Shown piece by piece: positions 18,077 to 26,056 of a stretch of DNA of 26,056 nucleotides. The stretch comes from Mnemiopsis leidyi (taxonomy: Eukaryota > Ctenophora > Tentaculata > Lobata > Bolinopsidae), in assembly GCA_000226015.1 (NCBI GenBank), contig JH153152.1, positions 172,888-198,943 of the forward strand. Direction: 5' to 3'. Within the stretch, counting starts at the first letter, position 1; every line of letters starts with the position of its first letter. The notes under the pieces were generated by a model. The model saw only the letters and a program-made list of their open reading frames with translations, made no database searches and was not told where the DNA came from. Made by a program: the position numbers and the translations under genes.

Positions 18077-21000
18077 CTGAACAAGACAGTTAGATAGAAC
18101 AGAAAGGTAACCTTTGCATCTAACTAGATCTAGTGTTTGCAATAATAAGATACGCTCAGAACGAAAAACAGTTAAAATTCTGACGACAATGAATGTAGTA
18201 GCAACAGTAAGATAAACTCTCTATTGCATACAGACCTGTTTTGACAACTGAATACTCTGGATTGGAGATCTTGTTGATATGATCAGACTTGACGAGAACC
18301 ACTATTCTTATACCAGCTAGGGTTTGGGATCCCACCAAATTATACTGGACAGCTGCGGAAGTTTCCATTACTTGTAAGTTAAGGTAGTGACACCTGGATC
18401 TTATATATGATCTTCTGGATTTTCCTAGATTCAAAACAGCCGAAAATCCGCCAAAGAAAATTCGATTTTTTTATAAACTTCATCAATGTAAATATTACCT
18501 GGATGTCTATGAGACAGAGCTCGTTTGATAAGATTTACCCAATCTTTTTCTGTTATGTTGGCTTCTTGACTTCCTGGAATTAGTATGAAAATCAATATAA
18601 GGTTATACCATGACTCATTGAGGAATTAAAACTGATAACAATAAATTCGCACAATAAGCAATAAAAATACCAACCTATCGCGTAGATATCATGAGCGGTC
18701 TTTCCCTGATTTGAAAACCCAGAAATATGGTCCCCTGCATCGTCGAAGAGATGGATGATATCGTTGACTGGCTCAACCTCTCCCATGTTCCAAGTGCAGC
18801 AGAAAACCTGCGAGGTGTTGATTCACTGTCAACTCCTTCACTGTAGGGTATTTGCAATACCGAAACCGACAAACGCGGCGATACCGAAATGGAAATATAT
18901 GCCCGCTATTATTCTACTACTGACTTCCTGTGGTCAGTGCTCTGGTTCGTTGTACGTCATAGCATAACTTATACTCGAACGGTTGTAGGTTGATAACCTA
19001 CTGTCGCCTCTCTCTCACGCATTTCTGGCCTTTCGAAGAAATTCTTGACGCGCATCGCCCGTTAACTCCACCGGTCGACTGATTCAAACACAGGCCCGTC
19101 ATTTATGATTTGGCAAAATTAAAATCCAAGAGCACGAGATTCGCCCAAAGCGACCGTGGTCCGCGGAATCGTCGCCCATGGAATCCTCGAAAATACCCCG
19201 TTCTAATTTTTTTTCTTTCTGTTCTCATCCTTTCCACTTTTCCGACACTCGACCTTAGCTTAAATTACAAAATAAGCTACAAGCTAGTTTGATTAAATTA
19301 ATATTTTCGCTCGCTCGCTCGCTGGGCTGACGCGCATGTATGCGCGCCCACATGTCATTCAAGTAAATTGCTATGCGCGTTACAAATTCTTACGACATCA
19401 TTTCAGAAAAATATTAGGCAAAAAAGGGTTGCAAACGTTTTTACTGAGTAACATTCAATAAAACCCTACACAATAGTCTATTCCTGATATATCAAAGGAA
19501 CAGCCTCAATTGTCATTTACGTTCTTAATGTATATATCTTCTTATCTTGCAAAAAGAAAGAAATCTCAGATCAGAAATCTCAGCACATCTTAGATCTCGA
19601 TTCTCGGGTCATGTCAACATTTATCAAGGGCCTCTATAAGGTCAAATGAACAGTCAATTCTTTTGACTTCTTATAATCATGATTATACCTAATTCTCAAA
19701 TACAAAGTTAAAGGTCGATAAAATATAAATCTTTAGGATTTGACAATCCAATGTCTTTGGACATGACGGAAGAACAATCGTCAAGAACGTTATAACTTCT
19801 TTATTAAAGGGCACAGTGCGGTGCAGAGACCGCATCACACTTAACATTAACCAATATTTGTAAAATCTCAATTATGTTGCAACGTGCTCTAGTACTCACC
19901 CACATAAACGCAAGCAAGCACACGCGCAAGCACGCCCACATGCACGCACGCCCACAAACAAACGCACGCACACACACACACACAAAACTTACCGACACGT
20001 TTTTCACGTCCTTCTCACTCTTGTGAATGTGTTTTATCTGAGAGACAGTCTGGAAGAACTCTTCTCTAGTGCGAGTATCATCAAAGACAATGTCTCGCTT
20101 CTTCTTATCCATGAAGATCATCGTCATCTTGTTGGGATCTTTGTAGTTCTTCTCCAGTCGCTTTATCTGCAGGGGAGTTGACAGTGAATCATCGGCTATC
20201 CCAGTTTGGGTTTTTTGATTCCTTCAGTGTCCTCATAAAAGGTTTGCTCCTACGCTTAAGCCTTAATACGATAGTCTAAACAAGGGGGTACATGAACTTA
20301 TTGCAAAATTATAAATCCAGGGGTTTTGTTCCCCTAACGGGCTGAAAACAGAGGGATAGATGAATGAGGAAACAAATTTTACAGTTTTTAGTTCTCAATG
20401 TTTCCACCTCATCCACGTGGAAATTTTTTCCACCGATGTTCAATTTCCGGACTCTCCCGTAGACGATGATAAGACGTCGGATAACTGAGAACCTCTTGTG
20501 CTCGTTTATTGAGAAACATTGCGTTTTTCCGTATCTGGTCATAGGCCTGAGTGTGTGTGTCGTGTCTACCATAATCATTTCGAGATAATTACATTGATTT
20601 TACACGTGAAATTTATTGAGGTCAGTTTGAAGTTAACAAGTTTGGGAGGGTGATACACACTGCTGCGTTTCACTGCAGTTACAAAACTGAAGAGATTTTA
20701 CACATCTAGGGAAATGTTCTCAAAAGCTGCATTAAAGGAACAAAACGATCAAATTACAAAATCAACTGTTAGTGGTAACTTGTAAGTTATGGAAATATCA
20801 TAATGCTAAACTAAAATGGAAGCGTGTAACAAGAATAAAAAAGTTTAGTCGAGTAACCTTGAAAGAGTAACCTGAAAGTTTCAGAATGAATCCAACAAAT
20901 ACTAATATCGTCAAACAACGTTAATGGAACAATACGAACTAGTTAGAAGTATAGAGATCACGCCTACTAAACAGTTCATTACAGCATTTCGAGTAGGGTA

Positions 21001-24000
21001 TTTGCAAACTTTTCTTCCTAGTTTGGATACATCCTACACTTTACGACATCGCGGCACACACACACACACACACTGCAAGGACACGATAGTTTTCTAACTA
21101 ACTGTACTGTCGATCTAGTTCTTAATAGAATGCTCTGAAAAATGCAGGAAAAGTAAAATTACTGAGAGCATACAGTCAACGATAGCATTTAAACATACAA
21201 ACTAACAGCACGCTAATCGCCTTTTAGACGAGTTATGGAGAAGACGTTTATTTGCAAAGAAGTGAAAAAGGAGAGCGAGGATTGGAAAATCATAATCGAA
21301 CGGATGATGAGATGAAACCAAATAATTTCACATTACTAGAGCAAAAGTTAACAATTAGAAAGATGGTTACGCGATGAAGCGTCACGTCTGACATAGCTAG
21401 TACAAAACACAAATCATCGAAAGTACACTAAGAAAGTGAATACAATGTAACATGACAGTACAATCGATCAGAATTTCACACTCGAAAGAGAAAGTTATCC
21501 TGAAATATGAGACAAGGTAATCCGCCCACTATAACATACCCTCCTAAACAGTGTATACATTGTTAGTAGGTATGCACTGTACAAGGCGGATTTTAAATAA
21601 CGCCAGATAAGTTCTGTAGACCATATGATCTAACACAAAGGTCCTGAAAACGTCCATCATTTTCTGAGCTTGGCATTTTTAGCGACAGGAATGAGGAAAC
21701 CAACATAGAAGAGGGCTTATACTAAACTGTCTAATCGAACACTAACCGAAAGATCACAACTAGGGTAAAAGACAACATATTATCTAAGCATACGACTTAA
21801 AATGATTAGCGGGAGTCTGGCACTGCTCCAGGACTGCATCTGCTGGTGAACGGTTTAGAATTTCACTTTGAGGAAGTCAAGCCATCGCTCCACCTAAGGT
21901 AAAGGTTAAGTGCTCCAGAAGATATAAGTATACACGATTTGAGGTTACTGCAGAAAGGAAAACTGAAAGTTAACGAGCGGATATTTGAAGTTCAAAATGA
22001 CAGTTTACTAATAACTGTCGTTGTGAAAATTACTCTGAAAACAGATTATACGAAAAAACAAGTGCCACATGTCCGTCAAGTGAAGATGAAGAAGAAGACG
22101 AAGAAGAAACTATTTCTCACTGGCTAAGATGTCCAGCTCCCTTTAGGACTCGTGATAAAACTTTTGGAAGGGCAGATGTGAGCAAAGACACACTGATGAA
22201 GGACCAAACGAGTACCCAAGAATTTAAAGAGGTGATTTTTCTCAAAAGACAATCTCTGACATCGCCTCACAACAATAACAACAACGTCAGCAAAGAAAGT
22301 AAAACAAGACGGACTTAGGAATGTATTCAAGATAGATCCAAGAACAAACTGAAGTTAGGAAGAAATTTCAAAGTTAAGATCAAAGTTTAAAACAAAGTGA
22401 CATCCTATCACAGAAAGCAGATCAAAAAACAAGATACAAAACATCGCAGATAAACTACACAAATATCAGTCTGCATATTCCAACAGAGGCAGACATACCA
22501 CACTGCCCAGCAGGATCAGCTCGTTTAATGGGTTCAAGTTACCACTTATCACAGGTCAGCCACAATCCCGGGAAACACAAATGATATCAACATGATATCC
22601 CGGGAAACACAAATGATATCAACATGATATACTATCTGAAGCGCGTGTGTTGTATCAAGGAAAGGCCACACCGGGTGTTACAATGAGATATGATCAGGGG
22701 CTATAATCTATATCCAAGTAATGTAGTAATGAGAGTGGAATGTCTGGCACGTGTGCGTGGTGGTGCGCGCGACAATCACTGCCAAACAGACGGCTTGGTA
22801 TCACGTGCCGAGGATCGTTCTGCGGAGGACGAGATTCGGATTGTCACGAGCCAAAGGGGAGGTGTTAACTGTTAATTCTGTTCGTATCTCGGGAGGAGAG
22901 ATGCCAGATACCCGCCCGTATCAGATTATATCGGTTGTAATTCTTATTGTCTTAGACATGTGGTGCCACATGGAGGTCTTATCTGATAGCTGTAAGCGTG
23001 TCTGCAATCTCTATACTTACCTTAAGCTTAAGAACTATAAACAGATAGCTGGGAGCATTATGCTACAGCAAAACATTGAAATAAAGGATTCATGGATTAA
23101 ATCGTTAAACGATTTTTTTAAAGAATGTTTATGATAGCTAGCTTTGAATCGGATAATTATGAGATTTCTATCTTTTATAGTCGATCGGAAGTTCAAGCTA
23201 AGTCTAATCGTAGAAAACCTCAGAAACACGAACACCTAAAATACAACAGCAGCTGCAACATATAACATAACAGCGTATAAACTGCAGAATATTTACAGCC
23301 CGTAATTATTACGTCTAAGAAAGAGGAGGTGGACCCATATAAGCATATAAGGGAGAAGTAAACATGTAACAATATAAGAACAATAGGAGGGAGGCTGGAG
23401 GAGATTAAGTCGGAATATAAAGATATAAAGTTGAGGAAATAAGGACAATAAGAAATAAAGACAATATGCCGGGCTGCTCCCTCTGGGGGTATAATAGTAT
23501 AACGTAAGTGGCGCAGTACTGGATAATCCTACCGGTGCAAAACTCGGAGAGGGTGTCATGGTATTGAGCAACCCTCCCCCCCCCCCCTCCAACGTGCAGA
23601 CTAACTTGCAGAAAAGTAAATATATGTCAGACTACTAAGTGTATCTTTAATCGGATAAAGACCTGTCATTGACGATAAATTGTACAACTAATCGAGCCGT
23701 ATTTACGATGAAAAGATCGATAAGGACTGTCGTTTGTGATGATAAGCGTGATGCCCGACGACATGTGTGGTCCGGGAATGTACCAAGGCGGTCAACAATA
23801 ACTAAATCTCACCCCTCCCCTTACTGTTAGAGTAACTGTTACAATTACAGTAACCAAATTTAGAATCCTAGACGTCTGGTGAGTTAACATTAATCGAATT
23901 TCGAAACAGATACGACATGCTCTGATAAGTTTTTAGTGCAAGCTAAAGCGGTGTAGGTCGATTTTAGAGCATTATGTCATGATTCTTTTTGTTACGTGTA

Positions 24001-25279
24001 CCAGCTCTACTGTACTTAGATATACTAAAAATGGTATTGAGAGCAGTTGAGTTGGGATACAGTCAAAATATGATTTATCTAACTTTTATGTCACCTTGCC
24101 TGAATAGAGAGACTAAGCAATTATTAGGCCAGAAGAGGTACAATTTTCCCAATTACGTGCAGAACTGAACGGTTTACATATAACAAACGATACAAGTCAG
24201 CCCATACCAGTAGTGACGGTTGATAAATAGGTCAGTTAACTGAAATACAAGATAATTATTGATTACTTAACTATGAGATAACTTCTCGCCTCAGATATAA
24301 ATTACCACTAGATAGGAAAATCTATAGAAATTTGGAGAAAGCTTGAATCGGTCACATATTTACGGAAGGAACGGATCATACACAAACTCAGTAAACAAAA
24401 AATAAATGTACTAAACGACCGAACGAGCGAATATTAGAAAAGAAGAAAACAGATAGCAGATAACACCACGCCGCAATAATCTCCTCGCAACAATAAACTG
24501 TCAAGTCGGAAATACTGCCTGACAGCAGACTGCTCTACAAAATATAGCAGTTCAACGTGAGGTAGCTACATCATGCTACATAGCTACATGTTTAATGGCA
24601 TTTCTGTTACAGTTGTGCTCATATACACATAATCTTTTCGGCGGGATTGTTGCCAAGATTAATTGGTCACGTGATCTGGGGAAGTGTGCATAATACCGGT
24701 CGTGCAATTAATACAGCTAAATCAGTTGATATACTAGCCAAGCCAACTGATATAGCTCGCTCATAAATAGTATACAGAGAAAATAATACGATTTTTTGTA
24801 TCACAATAAATTAAACAAAGACCTTAGACAAGTGCTGTTGAATTTGGAAAGCTTAAAGTTAGGAAATGACGGGTAAACCTAATAGAAACCGAAAATCTGG
24901 TACATCGGCTATTATTCAGGCGTATACAACGGAAATCAGGACCGGAAATTTACAACATCTGATATCCCTAACTATATATCTATTTAGGATAAAGTGAAAT
25001 TTTGAAACAGGTCGTTTCCCTCTCAAAGCGTTAAATCTTCCGCAGAATAGTTGAACATATCGTGAACAACCCCCTCCCCCGGTGCAGCCGGTGTAGCCGG
25101 TGTAGACACTGCGGCTCACCTGTTGATGGAAGTACTGTCCAGACTTCCCGAAAGATATGATCCCCCTCCGGGGATCCACAGAGAGCTGTATCTTCCCTCC
25201 CCTCAGTGAGAGTCCTTCTTCTTTAGCTTCGAACGTTTTGGTGTCGTTTATCAGACACTCCTCGCTCACTTGGATACTC
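16788..25279 (-). CDS. SHIP-type phosphatidylinositol 5-phosphatase (gene span, 3' six exons; N-terminus beyond window)
   Basis: Exons 25279-25120, 20166-19993, 18807-18675, 18573-18499, 18370-18236 and 18076-16788 join in consistent phases to about 654 residues. Order: PH-like region (two exons), catalytic domain, C2 domain and a Ser-rich tail of about 70 residues. Catalytic signatures: TWNMG, GNKGAVAVSF, FWMGDLNYRLD, VPSYCDRVL and SDHAPV, the Mg-dependent apurinic-endonuclease-like fold. The C2 (FCVKFFSYLLEG, ISNDYIFIQVVS) directly after catalysis, and the PH-like region before it, fit SHIP1/2 rather than OCRL or synaptojanin. Known role: removes the 5-phosphate from PI(3,4,5)P3 at the inner plasma membrane, opposing PI3-kinase signalling. 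No NPXY or proline-rich segment is visible in the short tail. An SH2 exon is not in the window. Confidence 0.92.
18236..18370 (-). CDS. SHIP-like gene: third catalytic exon
   Basis: Acceptor TTAACTTACAAG, donor ACAG|GTCTGT, phase 1 both ends. It encodes METSAAVQYNLVGSQTLAGI, then RIVVLVKSDHINKIS to YSVVKT. An upstream acceptor at ATCCAG would bring in an in-frame TAA, so the 18370 start was chosen. Confidence 0.87.
18499..18573 (-). CDS. SHIP-like gene: second catalytic exon (75 nt)
   Basis: Acceptor TAATTCCAG, donor CCAG|GTAATA, phase 1 both ends. It encodes GSQEANITEKDWVNLIKRAL. The GSQE is the G(T/S)QE motif of 5-phosphatases, carrying the metal-binding Glu. Confidence 0.88.
18675..18807 (-). 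CDS. SHIP-like gene: first catalytic exon (TWNMG motif)
   Basis: Acceptor CACCTCGCAG, phase 0; donor ATAG|GTTGGT, phase 1. It encodes VFCCTWNMGEVEPVND to QGKTAHDIYAI. The join KNVS-VFCCTWNMG matches the family's run into the catalytic domain. Confidence 0.9.
19899..19986. repeat. CA/CG-rich simple repeat
   Basis: Degenerate CACGCA/CACACA repeat just downstream of a SHIP-like exon donor on the gene strand, ending in a clean CA run. Confidence 0.85.
19993..20166 (-). CDS. SHIP-like gene: exon encoding second half of the PH-like region
   Basis: Acceptor CTCCCCTGCAG and donor GTCG|GTAAGT, both phase 0; 58 codons. It encodes KMTMIFMDKKKRDIVFDD, then TREEFFQTVSQIKHIHKSE. Removing it would leave the frame intact. 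Complementary intron sequences flank it (see findings). Confidence 0.9.
20309..20578 (-). other. Open frame with a T1/BTB-like segment, status unknown
   Basis: ATG at 20578 opens 89 codons. The middle reads VRKLNIGGKNFHVDEVETLR, which resembles the opening strands and helix of a Kv/KCTD T1 domain (N-x-GG-x-x-F, then TL). The remainder shows no domain, and no continuing exon with a DTLLG motif was found nearby. Possible causes: chance, a relic of a channel exon, or the first exon of another gene in the SHIP-like intron. Confidence 0.2.
21055..21073. repeat. (CA)n microsatellite
   Basis: Nine uninterrupted CA units. Confidence 0.95.
21519..21592. repeat. Imperfect 74-nt hairpin
   Basis: The outer stem AATCCGCC/GGCGGATT is perfect; an inner stem CATACCCTCCTAA/TTAGTAGGTATG pairs with one mismatch and one bulge; an internal loop lies between them. 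Confidence 0.6.
22566..22629 (+). repeat. 32-bp perfect tandem duplication
   Basis: Two identical 32-bp units starting TCCCGGGAAACACAAATG, adjacent, in the SHIP-like intron. Confidence 0.92.
24662..24676. promoter_or_regulatory. CCAAT/E-box element identical to one at 8894
   Basis: ATTGGTCACGTGATC matches the 15 bases at 8894-8908 in the same orientation. It lies in the SHIP-like intron, upstream of the exon at 20166, and could serve an internal promoter. Inference. Confidence 0.4.
25120..25279 (-). CDS. SHIP-like gene: exon encoding first half of the PH-like region
   Basis: Acceptor CTCCTTGCAG, phase 2 in; donor CAACAG|GTGAGC, phase 0 out. It encodes FEAKEEGLSLRGGKIQLSVD and GIISFGKSGQYFHQQ. 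A 4,953-nt intron follows. Confidence 0.85.
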
Positions 25280-25544
25280 CTGCAAGGAGATTTGTTGAGT
25301 TTCTATTGGTTTTCTTGGACTGAGTTATTTTGATAATTGTTGAGAGTTTTGTCGAGTTTTTTATCGCTAAATGAGCAAAATATTCCAACATATTCTGTTC
25401 AGTTTTTAGCCTGTTTTGTAGAAATATTGTTGAGTTTTGTTTAATTTCTGTTCATTTGGTTTCTGATGTCTTTTGTCGAGTGTCTATTCTATTTTTACAG
25501 AATTTCTGATGGAAGTTTGTCTCCAGAGGGCTTTGAACATGGGG
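25280..25544. other. Intron or upstream DNA of the SHIP-like gene, T-rich
   Basis: On the plus strand, GTTGAGTTT and GTCGAGT variants recur about six times in T-rich DNA. No exon recognised; the preceding SHIP-like exon must lie beyond the window. Confidence 0.5.
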
Positions 25545-26056
25545 AAAATCACGATTAATTAGTCTCAGATAACGAATCTGGCAATAAAGGAAAGGATTTA
25601 CTTCGTTATTTTGTTCTCAGGAGAGAACGGATATTTTGGAAATAGAAACAGAGCAAATGCAGGCTGCAATTATGTAACGGATAGATTTAAGTCTATCATT
25701 TCAATTCTATTCTAGGTGCGGAGCCCCAGAAAATTTTAGAAAATCATGATTTAAATTTGCCTCAAGAAACGAATCTGGCAATACATGAACAGCAGATCTT
25801 CGTTATTATGTTCTCGGCTGAAGCCCGGATTTTTTGGAAACTACAGGCAACAGGCTACAGTTTTGGAATGGCTAAAGCGTATCATTTCAATCTAAAATTC
25901 TGGGGGGGAAGCCCCCGAAAATATTAGAAAAATCATCATTAATTTGTCACTGACAACGATTCTGGAAATAAAGGAAAGGCTATTCTTGGTTATTTTTTGG
26001 AAACTGCAGGCTGCAATTTTCGAACAGCTAAGTTTATCATTTCAATTGTATTCAAA
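25545..26056. repeat. Diverged tandem repeat of about 190 bp, about 2.7 units, cut by window end
   Basis: Units begin with AAAATC at about 25545, 25740 and 25929. Each repeats in order: a form of CGAATCTGGCAATA, CTTCGTTATT, TTTTGGAAA, GCAGGCTGCAATT and TATCATTTCAATT. Coding signals are absent. Confidence 0.75.

Larger units (their letters stand above)
20167..25119. other. Large intron of the SHIP-like gene (4,953 nt)
   Basis: No other exon is needed, because the flanking exons join directly in frame and in domain order. It holds a T1-like open frame, a CA microsatellite, a 74-nt hairpin, a 32-bp tandem duplication, a poly-C run (about 23577-23588) and a CCAAT/E-box element. A GC-richer patch at 22730-22870 with CACGTG at 22803-22808 is unexplained. 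Confidence 0.6.

Noticed and set aside
22751..23134. 127-codon plus-strand open frame in the SHIP-like intron
   Set aside because: It starts at GTG, shows no recognisable domain and has no matching splice context; a nested gene cannot be excluded but is not supported.
23293..23592. 99-codon minus-strand open frame
   Set aside because: Built from low-complexity purine-rich DNA and a poly-C run; protein is Leu/Tyr/Pro-rich without domain features.
1..26056. CRISPR arrays, rRNA, tRNA, phage or bacterial operon features
   Set aside because: No regularly spaced repeats of the right type, no tRNA T-loop box in context, and clear intron-containing animal genes.

Overview
The window is animal nuclear DNA. 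Genes are split by GT-AG introns, non-coding DNA is plentiful, and the protein families are metazoan: two voltage-gated K+ channel subunits, a SHIP-type inositol 5-phosphatase and a secreted multi-Ig-like protein. Introns range from about 50 nt to about 5 kb. One gene lies inside an intron of another, Shaker-class channels are present, and the Ig domains are highly divergent. Together this suits an early-branching animal; a ctenophore is my best guess, but the sequence alone does not prove it. No bacterial, viral or intact transposon gene was recognised.

Layout. (1) 309-6570, minus strand: a signal-peptide protein of six Ig-like domains that almost entirely lacks the usual cysteines. I could place eleven exon blocks; the 3' end may lie outside the window. 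(2) 3714-5783, plus strand: a complete three-exon Kv channel (488 aa), lying wholly inside the 2.7-kb second intron of gene 1 on the opposite strand. (3) 7789-8625, minus strand: an amphipathic-helix protein with an 11-residue register and no recognised family. (4) 8910-13460: about 4.5 kb with no convincing gene. It holds a tandem array of AP-1-like sites beside a 28-bp palindrome, and other short repeats. (5) 13823-15676, plus strand: a second Kv channel; its first coding exon is not resolved. (6) 16788-25279, minus strand: the 3' six exons of a SHIP-like phosphatidylinositol 5-phosphatase (PH-like region, catalytic domain, C2). Its SH2 end, if present, lies beyond the right edge. It is tail-to-tail with the second Kv gene. 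A 4.95-kb intron carries repeats and a T1-like fragment. (7) 25545-26056: diverged tandem repeat of about 190 bp, cut by the window end.

The genes do not form a pathway. Two membrane-excitability genes, a phosphoinositide enzyme and a secreted adhesion-like protein sit together. The main points are the nested antisense arrangement, natural substitutions in channel gating and filter positions, an 18-nt pair of complementary intron sequences around one SHIP exon, and a recurring CCAAT/CACGTG element.
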